DNA of 64,000 nt from Erythrobacter sp. SDW2. GTDB taxonomy: Bacteria; Pseudomonadota; Alphaproteobacteria; Sphingomonadales; Sphingomonadaceae. The stretch spans positions 806,001-870,000 of the forward strand of contig NZ_CP090370.1 in the NCBI RefSeq assembly GCF_021431965.1, given 5' to 3'. Positions 17,031 through 24,971 of this stretch are shown here, piece after piece; position 1 is the stretch's first letter, and each line of letters starts with the position of its first letter. A program made the position numbers and the translations under genes. The notes beneath the pieces were generated by a model. The model was given only the letters and a program-made list of their open reading frames with translations, was not told the DNA's origin and searched no databases.

Positions 17031-17327
17031 ATGGAGCGAGCGGCCGCCAAGGGTGTTGTAGTCATCGCCGCCACTCTCCTCCTCGCCGCCTGCGCCTCGC
17101 AAAGCGACGCCGGGGTCGCCAGGGAAGCGGGCAGCCCCGGCTTCTGGTGGGGGCTGTGGCACGGGTTCATTTTCCCGTGGTCGTTCATCGGCTCGCTGTT
17201 CAGCCCCGATATCGCGGTCTACGCCGTGCCCAATCGCGGCGGGTGGTACGATTTCGGCTTCTTCCTCGGCATCACCGTGCTCGGCGGAGGCAGCTTCTTC
17301 GGTTCGAAGAAGCGCAGGAAGGACTGA
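17031..17327 (+). CDS. small lipoprotein-like membrane protein
   Basis: A 98 aa protein with a signal-like N-terminus ending in the lipobox LLAAC, then the block GFWWGLWHGFIFPWSFIGSLFSP and NRGGWYDFGFFLGI, which recurs in short proteins of many bacteria. The C-terminal helix is followed by SKKRRKD, putting that end in the cytoplasm. The function is unknown. It follows the SPFH-like gene by 3 bp. Confidence 0.75.
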   Translation: MERAAAKGVVVIAATLLLAACASQSDAGVAREAGSPGFWWGLWHGFIFPWSFIGSLFSPDIAVYAVPNRGGWYDFGFFLGITVLGGGSFFGSKKRRKD

Positions 17328-17461
17328 TCCCCGAGGACGGCGTGCATAGGAAACCCCGGCCCCGCGCCACCCGTTGAGGACAGGGAAGCAGGGACCGGGG
17401 GGTGCCGCCCGTCCCGCTATGGGGACAGGGGCATCATGGGCGCGATAGCCAGTTGCTGCGC

Positions 17462-17704
17462 TCAGGCGCCCATGCTGGCCTTGTTGCCCAGGCCCGCAGG
17501 GATGCGGGTATCCTGTTTCAGCCAAGCGCGGTTTTCGTCGATCTTCTCGACATCGTCCACGCGCAGGAAGTGGTGCATATCGTCGGCGCTGTCCGATTTG
17601 GTCAGCTTGATCTTGTCGCCCTCGACTTCGTCGACCGTCCCGACATGCTGTCCGGCAGCGTTGACGACTTCCATGTGTTCCTTGATACGAATCTTCTCGA
17701 ACAT
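17462..17704 (-). CDS. DUF2171-type small protein
   Basis: An 80 aa soluble protein starting MFEKIRIKEHMEVVNAAGQHVGTVDEVEGDKIKLTKSD in short beta strands, the PRC-barrel-like pattern of DUF2171. It ends with HFLRVDDVEKIDENRAWLKQ. The ATG at 17704 has AAAGGAGTC upstream. Its role is unknown; PRC-barrel-like proteins usually act as small adaptor or RNA-processing-related domains. Confidence 0.8.
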   Translation of the reverse strand: MFEKIRIKEHMEVVNAAGQHVGTVDEVEGDKIKLTKSDSADDMHHFLRVDDVEKIDENRAWLKQDTRIPAGLGNKASMGA

Positions 17705-17814
17705 GAGAGACTCCTTTCTCTTTCAATTGCTTACATTGAACCAACGGGCGGAAACGGCATACGTTCCGCAACTCGTCGGGGCTCAGCAACGGCTCGGGGA
17801 AAGATAATGGGCCG

Positions 17815-19059
17815 CTAACCGGCGAGGCGGTCAATCCGCAGTTCGATTTTCTCGGAAGACACCACCCGATTGCGCCCGTCGCTCTTGGCGCGATAGAGTG
17901 CGCGATCGGCGCGGGCGGTCAGTTCGCCAAGGTCGACCTTGGCCTCCGGTCCGGCCGAGGCGAGGCCGATGCTGGTCGTGATGCGCTGGGACAGATTGTC
18001 GCGCACCGGGATATCGAGCGCGCAGATCGCGCCGCGCACGTCCTCGGCGAGGCGCTCGGCCTCGGCCACCGAAACGGAGTGGAAGGCGGCGATGAACTCC
18101 TCGCCGCCGAAGCGGGCGACGATGCCATCGACGCCGCTGAAGCCGGCCTCGAGGCAACGCCCGACATGGCGTAGCGCGCGGTCGCCGGCCTGGTGGCCGA
18201 ACTCGTCGTTGAAGCGCTTGAAGTGATCGAGGTCGATCATCATCACCGTGACCGACAGCCCCGGTGCGCGCGTCGATGCCGCAAAGCGGTTGTCGAAGCT
18301 GCTGCGGAACGAGCGGCGGTTGGCTAGGCCGGTCAACGCATCGCTTTCCGACAGTTCGCGCAGGATCCGCACATTCTGCTCCAGCTCGGCGCGGGTGAAG
18401 CTGTCGCGCAGGCCAAAGAGGAAATTGCGCGCCGCGGTTTCGCTGTGGCGCACCGCAATCACCAGCGCCGCCCCGCCGACCAGCAGCGTCATCACCATAT
18501 GCTCGAGCATGAGCAGCGGAGGCAAGGCTTGCGGCCCCATGCCGACGCCCAGCACCGCCAGGCAGTAGACCCCGGCAAACACGACCAACTCTTCGCGCTG
18601 GTAGGGCAGCAGCATCAGCGCCATCGCCAGCATCAAGGTGGTCGACATGGTATAGCGCGTCGCCGTCGCCGGGTCGGCGAAACCCGCGAGGTGGACCACG
18701 ATCGCCGCGAAGGCGATCAGCGTGTAGCCCACCGCCAGCTTGAGCTGCCCCAGCGGCATCTTGCGGGCAAAGGCAATGCTGATCGCTGCCACCGGCATCA
18801 CCAGCAAGGCCCGCAGCAAGGCCCCCCGCGCCATGTTGTCCGGTATGATCAGGAAATCGAGCGCGATCGAGAGCAGGGTGACGAGCAGGCCGACGATCTG
18901 CAGGTGGCGCAGCTCCCGCCGTCCGGTGTCGCGCCGGTCCTCGGCATAGGCCTCGCGCAGCAGCTTGGGCCAGGCCGCGACGCGCGACCGCTGCGCCACG
19001 GCAAGCTCCACCGCTTCCTCCAGCGGAGTGCGGCGCGGCATGGACGGGGCGGCGGTCAT
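17815..19059 (-). CDS. membrane diguanylate cyclase (GGDEF domain)
   Basis: A 414 aa protein with about six membrane helices between residues 50 and 205, then a GGDEF domain that should make cyclic-di-GMP from two GTP. The active-site loop is RFGGEEF, and the metal/guanine segment MIDLDHFKRFNDEFGHQAGD is intact. The usual RxxD inhibitory site before GGEEF is not visible (the sequence is FSGVDGIVARF), so product inhibition may be absent. I start at the ATG at 19059; the longer open frame upstream is unlikely because it runs through the intergenic region before nrdB. Confidence 0.85.
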   Translation of the reverse strand: MTAAPSMPRRTPLEEAVELAVAQRSRVAAWPKLLREAYAEDRRDTGRRELRHLQIVGLLVTLLSIALDFLIIPDNMARGALLRALLVMPVAAISIAFARKMPLGQLKLAVGYTLIAFAAIVVHLAGFADPATATRYTMSTTLMLAMALMLLPYQREELVVFAGVYCLAVLGVGMGPQALPPLLMLEHMVMTLLVGGAALVIAVRHSETAARNFLFGLRDSFTRAELEQNVRILRELSESDALTGLANRRSFRSSFDNRFAASTRAPGLSVTVMMIDLDHFKRFNDEFGHQAGDRALRHVGRCLEAGFSGVDGIVARFGGEEFIAAFHSVSVAEAERLAEDVRGAICALDIPVRDNLSQRITTSIGLASAGPEAKVDLGELTARADRALYRAKSDGRNRVVSSEKIELRIDRLAG

Positions 19060-19255
19060 CGAACGAAAGGCGATCCTGTTGCAAATCCGCTTGCCGCACG
19101 CGGGGATGTCTGCCCTATCCGGCCGGCGACAAGTCAGGGGGAATCTGTCGCAGAAATGTGTTAAGGCGGGGTTTGTATCGGCCCCCGCAAGCGGCCTGTC
19201 CGAAGGCCCCCGAAAGGGGTGGAAAAGACCCCGACTTTCGGCCGGGCTTGCTATC

Positions 19256-19273
19256 GAATCACCGATGTGATTC
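19256..19273. promoter_or_regulatory. palindrome made of two GANTC sites before nrdB
   Basis: GAATCAC-CGAT-GTGATTC is a perfect 7 bp inverted repeat in which each outer half is a GANTC site. It lies 40 bp upstream of the nrdB start. It could be a repressor operator or a CcrM-sensitive element, echoing the GANTC cluster upstream of nrdA. Confidence 0.45.
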
Positions 19274-19312
19274 CTATGTTGGAAATTCACGCCGATCCGT
19301 TGGAGACACAAG

Positions 19313-20377
19313 ATGTCGTTGCTCGAAGCCCGCAAGACCTACAAGCCCTTTGAATATCCGTGGGCTTACGAGTTCTGGAAACGGCAGCAGCAGATCCACT
19401 GGATGCCGGAAGAAGTACCGCTGGGCGAGGATTGCCGCGACTGGGCGCAGAAGATCTCCGAGCACGAGCGCAACCTGCTCACCCAGATTTTCCGCTTCTT
19501 CACCCAGGCCGATGTCGAGGTGCAGAACTGCTACCACGAACATTACGGCCGCGTGTTCAAGCCGACCGAGATCAAGATGATGCTCGCGGCCTTCTCCAAC
19601 ATGGAAACGGTCCACATCGCGGCCTACTCGCACCTGCTCGACACCATCGGCATGCCCGAGGCGGAATACAGCGCCTTCCTCGAATACGAGGAGATGAAGG
19701 ACAAGCACGATTACCTGCAGCAGTTCGGGGTTGATACCGACGAGGATATCGCCCGCACGCTGGCGGTGTTCGGCGGCTTCACCGAAGGGATGCAGCTGTT
19801 CGCCAGCTTCGCCATGCTGATGAACTTCCCGCGCTTCAACAAGATGAAGGGCATGGGCCAGATCGTCAGCTGGTCGGTCCGCGACGAGAGCTTGCACTGC
19901 GAAGGCATCGTCCGCCTGTTCCACGAATTCGTGCGCGAGCGGGACTGCCTGACCAAGGCGGTCAAGGAAGACATCATCGACATCTGCCAGAAGACCGTGC
20001 GGCTGGAAGACAACTTCATCGACCTGGCGTTCGAGATGGGCCCCGTCAGCGGCATGAGCGCCAAGGAGATCAAGCGCTATATCCGCTACATCGCGGACTG
20101 GCGCCTGGGCCAGCTGGGCCTGCAGCCGATCTACATGATCGAGGACCACCCGCTCCCCTGGCTCGCCCCGCTGCTCAACGGGGTGGAACACGCCAACTTC
20201 TTCGAAACCCGCGCGACCGAATATTCCAAGGCCGCGACCAAGGGCAACTGGAACGACGTGTGGTCAAGCTTCGACAAGCGCCAGAAAGCCAAGGCCGCGA
20301 ACGAGGAAGACGCTGCGGTTGACGAGGGGCCGGACATGTTTGGTGAGACGGCCAGCGGGAGTGTGGCGGCGGAGTAG
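19313..20377 (+). CDS. nrdB: class I ribonucleoside-diphosphate reductase, beta subunit
   Basis: NrdB holds the diiron-tyrosyl radical cofactor. The ligands are readable: D67, E98 and H101 (NMETVHIAAY) with the radical tyrosine at Y105, then E158 (GFTEGM), E192 and H195 (DESLHCEG). This makes it a tyrosyl-radical class Ia-type subunit rather than a Phe/Leu variant. At 354 aa the length is normal. The C-terminal tail (DEGPDMFGETASGSVAAE) should bind NrdA. The ATG at 19313 follows GGAGACACAAG. Confidence 0.96.
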   Translation: MSLLEARKTYKPFEYPWAYEFWKRQQQIHWMPEEVPLGEDCRDWAQKISEHERNLLTQIFRFFTQADVEVQNCYHEHYGRVFKPTEIKMMLAAFSNMETVHIAAYSHLLDTIGMPEAEYSAFLEYEEMKDKHDYLQQFGVDTDEDIARTLAVFGGFTEGMQLFASFAMLMNFPRFNKMKGMGQIVSWSVRDESLHCEGIVRLFHEFVRERDCLTKAVKEDIIDICQKTVRLEDNFIDLAFEMGPVSGMSAKEIKRYIRYIADWRLGQLGLQPIYMIEDHPLPWLAPLLNGVEHANFFETRATEYSKAATKGNWNDVWSSFDKRQKAKAANEEDAAVDEGPDMFGETASGSVAAE

Positions 20378-20382
20378 GGTGA

Positions 20383-21708
20383 TTGAAACTCTCACTAAGC
20401 AACTATCGATGTTTCGCGAGGACACCGGACATTGAGGTTCGCCCGCTCACACTGATTGTTGGCGAAAACAGTTCAGGCAAAACATCGTTAATGGCAGCCC
20501 TTCGATTCAGCCTCGAGCTCTCCCGCTCTCCCGCCAGTTCTTTCTTCAACGTTTATCCATTCGATCTCGGGCCATATGACGACATCGTTCATCAGTCTGG
20601 AGAGATTTCGACAACCAAGCGCTTCTCTTTGTGCATCGAAAAGTATGTTAGGTTGGCCGATGCTCGATATTTTCCGCATCCACATGAAAATGACAAGAGA
20701 GACTATTTAGTTAAAACTACTTTCTTCTTCAAATCAAACTATGGCGACACCGTTCTCTCAAGTGTCCGTCTGGAGTGTGAAGAAGATCAAATGGATGTTC
20801 GCTTCGATGACGTTATGCGAGTTACAATAGTCTCTGGCGAATTTCGTTCCGAGATGTCGCAGCCCAATATGTTTGGACAAGGATCGGCAAACTCCGCGGT
20901 CAGCCTTCAGAATTCATTTTATCTTCTCATGGGGCTGCGGTTTAGAGCTGACGAAGAGAAGAAGAGCTCAATCGAAAAGCAGAAGATACAATTTTTCGCA
21001 AGTCTTTACGATGCTTTTCTGTCCGACAACCATCATGTGGTTGCCACCCCGCCTGTGCGATCAGTTCCGAGAAAGGTTTATACCGCATCTGACGACTCTT
21101 CCATTGAGAGGGGCGAGAGCGCTCCGCATGAATTGAGTAAAATTAAGAGATCGGATAAGAAAAGATGGGTAAAGCTCAATCGTGAACTTAATAGAATGGG
21201 TAAGCAGTCGGGACTTTTCAGCAAACTAGATGTGAAAAAGCTTACACAACAGGACTCTGGTCCTTTCCAGTTGAAGGTAACTGTGCGCGGACGCTCTACG
21301 CCAATCGCGGACGTCGGCTATGGAGTGAGTCAATCTCTACCAATATTTGCAGACATAATTAATCACAAGGGTAGCAAATCAGCTCTACTGCTCCAACAGC
21401 CTGAAGTGCACTTGCATCCACGAGCTCAGGCAGAGCTAGGGACTATTTTTGCCGAGTATGTAGCGGCGAGTTCACGCGGGGTCGTCATTGCAGAAACCCA
21501 TAGCGATCATTTAATCGATCGACTTCGAATTGAGGTGCGGGAGGGGCGGCTGAACTCAAATTTGGTAAACATGGTGTTTCTGGAGCCAGGTGTTGAGGAG
21601 GTTGCTGTTCATCAATTAAATTTGGACGGACAAGGGAATATTATCGGCGCTCCCGCAGCATACAGGAGTTTCTTCATCCGCGAGCAAGAGCGCGTTCTCG
21701 GGTTCTAA
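20383..21708 (+). CDS. AAA/ABC-type ATPase (RecF/SMC-like, DUF3696-related) of an ATPase-PIN pair
   Basis: A 441 aa ATPase. The Walker A is GENSSGKTS near residue 28. The C-terminal lobe has the signature-like DVGYGVSQSLPIF, Walker B LLLQQPEVHLHPRAQ and the H-loop ETHSDHLIDRLR. This order is that of the single-chain ATPases found in OLD, PARIS and Septu-type defence modules; no nuclease domain is fused here. The start is a TTG at 20383, five bases after the nrdB stop. The gene is AT-rich compared with nrdB and overlaps the PIN-like gene by one base (TAATG). Transfer and a defence role are inferred. Confidence 0.82.
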   Translation: MKLSLSNYRCFARTPDIEVRPLTLIVGENSSGKTSLMAALRFSLELSRSPASSFFNVYPFDLGPYDDIVHQSGEISTTKRFSLCIEKYVRLADARYFPHPHENDKRDYLVKTTFFFKSNYGDTVLSSVRLECEEDQMDVRFDDVMRVTIVSGEFRSEMSQPNMFGQGSANSAVSLQNSFYLLMGLRFRADEEKKSSIEKQKIQFFASLYDAFLSDNHHVVATPPVRSVPRKVYTASDDSSIERGESAPHELSKIKRSDKKRWVKLNRELNRMGKQSGLFSKLDVKKLTQQDSGPFQLKVTVRGRSTPIADVGYGVSQSLPIFADIINHKGSKSALLLQQPEVHLHPRAQAELGTIFAEYVAASSRGVVIAETHSDHLIDRLRIEVREGRLNSNLVNMVFLEPGVEEVAVHQLNLDGQGNIIGAPAAYRSFFIREQERVLGF

Positions 21709-22145
21709 TGCCTATCGTGATTGACGCAAATGCGGCAAATGGCCTCGCAGCCGCGGGTTGTGACACTAGTCGTGCTCTGATTAATTGGGTGCGATCTGGT
21801 GGGATAGTAGAGAGTGGGGGACACCTACAGACTGAACTAAGGAGGACGAATATTCGGAATCTTTTGGCGCAATGGAGCGCGGCCGGCCGACTCTTCGTTT
21901 ATCCGTCCAGTCAGGTAGAAGCGACACAAAATGAAGTGTCACCGTCCTGCAAGTCAGATGATCCCCATGTCGTTGCTATATTGAAGATTGGCCGATCGCA
22001 GATCTTGGTCTCAGGCGATGTTGATTTGCATGCCGATGCGCGAGATATAAATTTGGTTGGGAAGAAATGCAAAATTGTCAATTTCAGAGATGGCTCGTTT
22101 TCGAACGTTAGAGTTGTTCGAAGTTTGCTGCGGAATTTTGGTTGA
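21708..22145 (+). CDS. PIN-like nuclease-type protein paired with the ATPase
   Basis: A 145 aa protein with a PIN-like acidic pattern: D6 in MPIVIDANAAN, a glutamate in LQTELRR, the SDDPHVVAI aspartates and ILVSGDVDLHAD. Those four positions resemble the metal site of PIN-fold nucleases, although overall similarity to VapC is low. It starts on the last base of the ATPase stop codon, so the two are translationally coupled and probably work as one complex. It is AT-rich like its partner. Nuclease activity is inferred from residues only. Confidence 0.65.
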   Translation: MPIVIDANAANGLAAAGCDTSRALINWVRSGGIVESGGHLQTELRRTNIRNLLAQWSAAGRLFVYPSSQVEATQNEVSPSCKSDDPHVVAILKIGRSQILVSGDVDLHADARDINLVGKKCKIVNFRDGSFSNVRVVRSLLRNFG

Positions 22146-22396
22146 CCACATAAGGTTGAAGTTTCTAAGTGCCTTATGAACACATCTTCGCAGCGGGCCA
22201 ATCGGCACCGCGTAGCAATCCATCCGCCGCTCCGGCCTCTCGTGCCAGCTGACATTCACCGCCCATAGCTGGCGCTGCTGGCTGACTGCTGGCGCGTGGC
22301 CCACCCCCGGCCGCTGTTCCTTCGGAACGCCTTCGGCTCCGCGCGGGCGGGAGGGGAGAAGAGGGTCCCATTCCTTACTTAACGGTACAACAAGGT

Positions 22397-22431
22397 CCCC
22401 CTCCCGCTTGCGGGAGGGGTTAGGGGTGGGC
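22397..22431 (+). repeat. palindromic repeat, copy 1 (downstream side of the DUF559 gene)
   Basis: A 35 bp element whose core CCCCTCCCGC-TT-GCGGGAGGGG is a 10 bp perfect palindrome, followed by TTAGGGGTGGGC. Copy 2 at 22886-22920 is its exact reverse complement across all 35 bases, and copy 3 at about 22959-22998 is a variant in this orientation. The arrangement frames the DUF559 gene. Confidence 0.9.
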
Positions 22432-22520
22432 GCGGGGCCACTCACGTCGCTTTGCCCGCCCTGCTGCGGCTAGGCGGCAGAGCCGCCAAGTCTCGCTTCC
22501 CTCCTGCGGGCGGGAGGGAC

Positions 22521-22874
22521 CTAGCGGCGCAGCTTTTCGATCTCCTGCTGGATGGCGCGGGCTACGGCCTCTGCATCCTGCATCACATCGGCATTGGTGA
22601 AGTGCAGTACGTGGTAGCCGCGCGCCTTGAGGTCGGCATCGCGGCGGACGTCGCGGTCGGGATCGACATCGTGGCTGTGGCCGTCGAGCTCGATCACCAG
22701 CCTGAGCTCGCGGCAGAGGAAATCGGCGAACCACGGGCCGACGGGCATCTGGCGGCTGAACTTCACCCCCAGGCCCGAGCGCCCGAGAAATTCCCACAGC
22801 CGCCGCTCGGCCGGGGTGGCGGCGTTGCGCAGCTCGCGCGCGCGGCTGGTGTTGCGGGGTTGCCAGTCGGGCAT
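22521..22874 (-). CDS. DUF559-domain endonuclease (Vsr-like fold)
   Basis: A 117 aa protein of the DUF559 family, related to very-short-patch-repair-type PD-(D/E)XK nucleases. Visible landmarks are RELRNAATPAERRLWEFLG, VKFSRQMPVGPWFADFLC, LVIELDGHSHD and HVLHFTNADVMQD; the catalytic D, E and D lie in ADF and ELDG. The open frame runs upstream through the repeat copies, but the family part begins at the ATG at 22874. A hairpin TCCCTCC/GGAGGGA (22498-22519) sits right after the stop. The gene is framed by inverted palindromic repeats. Confidence 0.85.
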   Translation of the reverse strand: MPDWQPRNTSRARELRNAATPAERRLWEFLGRSGLGVKFSRQMPVGPWFADFLCRELRLVIELDGHSHDVDPDRDVRRDADLKARGYHVLHFTNADVMQDAEAVARAIQQEIEKLRR

Positions 22875-22885
22875 AGGGTGTTTTT

Positions 22886-22920
22886 GCCCACCCCTAACCC
22901 CTCCCGCAAGCGGGAGGGGG
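22886..22920 (-). repeat. palindromic repeat, copy 2 (upstream side of the DUF559 gene)
   Basis: The exact reverse complement of copy 1 (22397-22431) over 35 bases, placed 12 bp upstream of the DUF559 start codon. Together the two copies form long inverted repeats around a 454 bp segment that contains only this gene. Confidence 0.9.
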
Positions 22921-22958
22921 ACGTTGAAGCTCCGTTGCGTCGATATTGGCGCAATCTT

Positions 22959-22998
22959 CCCCCTTCCCGCTTGCGGGAGGGGCCGGGGGGTGGGCGCG
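22959..22998 (+). repeat. palindromic repeat, copy 3 (variant)
   Basis: The same CCCGC-TT-GCGGGAGGGG core as copy 1 and in the same orientation, continuing GGGGTGGGCGCGG but with an altered middle (CCGGG for TTAGG). It stands 38 bp from copy 2 and ends about 14 bp before the stop codon of the SEC-C gene. Confidence 0.8.
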
Positions 22999-23011
22999 GC
23001 GCGCACGGTTC

Positions 23012-23260
23012 TCACCGCCAGTAATCCCGCCGCTCGGCCCCGTCGAAACCGGCCCGAGCGCAGGCAGCAGCGCTTGAAACCTCTTCCCTGAACCGCACGG
23101 GCACGGGTCTTCGCGCCCGAGTTTCTCGAGCAGTTCGATCGCGCCGCCTTTGATGCTGCGAACCCCGCGCTTGACCTTCGTCTCGCTGGGGAAGCCCTTA
23201 CGCCGCTTGGACGTCCGCTCGAAAGCAGGGGAGGGCATCGTGGTCGTGATGCTTTGGCAT
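23012..23260 (-). pseudogene. SEC-C zinc-motif protein, broken by three +1 shifts at TTT-C
   Basis: The ATG at 23260 has a strong AGAAGGAGG site upstream. Read straight, the frame stops after 20 codons. If one T is dropped at each of three TTTC sites (T runs at plus-strand AAA 23222-23224, 23077-23079 and 23046-23048), an uninterrupted 81 aa protein appears. It contains [23 protein letters not shown] and ends in ERRDYWR at the TGA 23012-23014, exactly the SEC-C zinc-binding pattern. Each shift falls on an in-frame TTT followed by C, and the three together add one codon. Decay, sequencing error or real +1 frameshifting are all possible. Confidence 0.75.
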
Positions 23261-23417
23261 GGTCGCCTCCTTCTCTTGGCTGAGGGCGGCGCGCCTAGCG
23301 CGCCGGACGGGCGCAGGCAAGGGCGCAACCCCACCCAAACTTGATCCAGCTCAAAGCCGCGCCGCCTTTCCTGCCGCATGGTGTCTCCACCAGCCACGCC
23401 GCAGGAGAGGCACTTTC

Positions 23418-23672
23418 ATGTCGCAGCACACCCCCAACGAGCTTACCGAGGTCTTCAAGCGCGATCGCGACCTGCTCACCCGGCTCAAGCAGGACGATGC
23501 CCGTTTCGCCCGGCTGGCGGAGGAGTATCACGCAGTGAACCGCGAGGTGCACCGGATCGAGGCCGAGGTCGACGCGGCCAGCGACGAGCGCACCGAGCAG
23601 CTCAAGCGCCAGCGGCTGGGCCTGCTGGACGAGATGACCGCCACCGTCACCAGGGCCCGCGCCGCCGCCTGA
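23418..23672 (+). CDS. YdcH/DUF465-family protein
   Basis: An 84 aa helical protein of the DUF465 family: VFKRDRDLLTRLKQDDARFARLAEEYHAVNREVHRIE followed by LKRQRLGLLDEMTATV. The usual pattern of two antiparallel coiled-coil helices is complete. The ATG at 23418 has GGAGAGG upstream; the longer frame before it crosses the intergenic region. The function of the family is unknown. Confidence 0.9.
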   Translation: MSQHTPNELTEVFKRDRDLLTRLKQDDARFARLAEEYHAVNREVHRIEAEVDAASDERTEQLKRQRLGLLDEMTATVTRARAAA

Positions 23673-23690
23673 CGCGGCGCGCCCGCGCCG

Positions 23691-24536
23691 TCAGCGTTGG
23701 GGCACGCGGTCGCGGATGCGGTCGAACCCGGCTTTGATATTGGCAAAGCGCGCCTCGATGTAGGGTTCGAACTGGGTGTCGGTGAAGATGTAGTCCCAAT
23801 TGCCCTCGATCCCCTCGCGCACCAGTTCTCCGACATAGCGCGGGTCGATTCCATGCTCGATCGCGGCGCGGGCCTGCTGGACCAGTTCGGGCGCGTCGGC
23901 ATCCTCGCTGACCTGCTCGATCGTGCCGAAGCGTTCGGGCAGGTTGCGGCGCGAATCCATGATCCGGGTGCGGATGAAGCCCGGGCACAGCACGGAAACC
24001 CCGATGCCGCGCGGGGCGAGATCGACCCGCAGGCCCTCGCTCAAGGCAACGACGCCGTATTTGGTGACGTTGTAGGACGGGCCGGTCGCGGCGATCAGCC
24101 CGGCGATGCTGGCGGTGTTGACGATCTGCCCGCCTTCGCCGTGGCGTTCCATCAGCGGGCCGAAGATCTCGATCCCCCACACCACGCTCATCAGATTGAC
24201 CCCCAGCGCCCAGTTCCAGCTCGCATCGGTCCAGTCGCCATAGCCCCCGCCGCCGCCGACCCCGGCGTTGTTGACGAGGATATGGACCTTGCCGAAGCGG
24301 GCGATGGTCTCTTCGGCCGCCCCGCGCAACTCTTCCTTGAGGCTGACGTCGGCACGCACCCCCGCGACATCCGCGTTGGTGCCCGCGAGGCCTGCCACCG
24401 CGTCGTCGAGCGCGAGCTGGTCGATGTCGCACAGCATCACCTTGACCCCGGCGGTGGCCAGCGCCTGCACTATACCCAGCCCGATCCCGGACCCCGCTCC
24501 GGTGACGAATGCGATCTTGCCTTCGAGTTGCTGCAT
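23691..24536 (-). CDS. short-chain dehydrogenase/reductase
   Basis: A 281 aa classical SDR using NAD(P). It has the cofactor motif TGAGSGIG, the structural NNAG and the catalytic Y-x-x-x-K in YNVTKYG. CDIDQLALD after the second strand suggests NAD preference because of the acidic residue. The substrate is not evident. The ATG at 24536 begins directly with the first beta strand; the 70 upstream codons are intergenic. Confidence 0.92.
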   Translation of the reverse strand: MQQLEGKIAFVTGAGSGIGLGIVQALATAGVKVMLCDIDQLALDDAVAGLAGTNADVAGVRADVSLKEELRGAAEETIARFGKVHILVNNAGVGGGGGYGDWTDASWNWALGVNLMSVVWGIEIFGPLMERHGEGGQIVNTASIAGLIAATGPSYNVTKYGVVALSEGLRVDLAPRGIGVSVLCPGFIRTRIMDSRRNLPERFGTIEQVSEDADAPELVQQARAAIEHGIDPRYVGELVREGIEGNWDYIFTDTQFEPYIEARFANIKAGFDRIRDRVPQR

Positions 24537-24615
24537 GTTGCTTCTCCCTCCGGCTGCTGCATGGACCGCGAGGGCGACGCAGGCAATGCCGCATACGCAG
24601 GTGTCCGGGGGTGGG

Positions 24616-24768
24616 CTAGTCTCGTCGATCCTCGCCGCTGCGGCGTTCATGCTTGCGGCGTTCGGGCCCGTCGTAAGGCAGGTCGGCCTTGCGACGGTCA
24701 CCTTCCCTCCGGTCGCCACCGCGGCGTTCGCCCTTGCTCTTGCCAATATCGTTTCCGTGAGCGGTCAT
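24616..24768 (-). CDS. small basic protein with DRR/ERR repeats
   Basis: A 50 aa, very charged peptide with repeated RR-D/E units (ERRGGDRREGDRRK, GPERRKHERRSGEDRRD). The ATG at 24768 has GGAG seven bases upstream. Such short repeat proteins are common in alphaproteobacteria; I know no function. Its coding status rests on the ribosome site and repeat pattern only. Confidence 0.5.
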   Translation of the reverse strand: MTAHGNDIGKSKGERRGGDRREGDRRKADLPYDGPERRKHERRSGEDRRD

Positions 24769-24971
24769 GCCAGTCTCCATGCTGCCAATTGAACGGTCGC
24801 GCGTTGGGCTGCGACCGGAATGCGCCCGATATTTGCAGGATTTGTAACACGTTTGCCGCGCCGCGCTATCCCGTTGTACTTGCTCTTTCCCCATGCTTTG
24901 CTTGGCCTTTGGTCGCAGTTGTGCCAGCATCCGCTGCAAGGGTCGCTCCTACGGCGGATAAGGGGCGGGAT

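Noticed and set aside
17328-17461. Intrinsic terminator after the small lipoprotein gene
   Set aside because: Imperfect CCCCGG/CCGGGG pairing exists, but the arms are far apart and no T-run follows.
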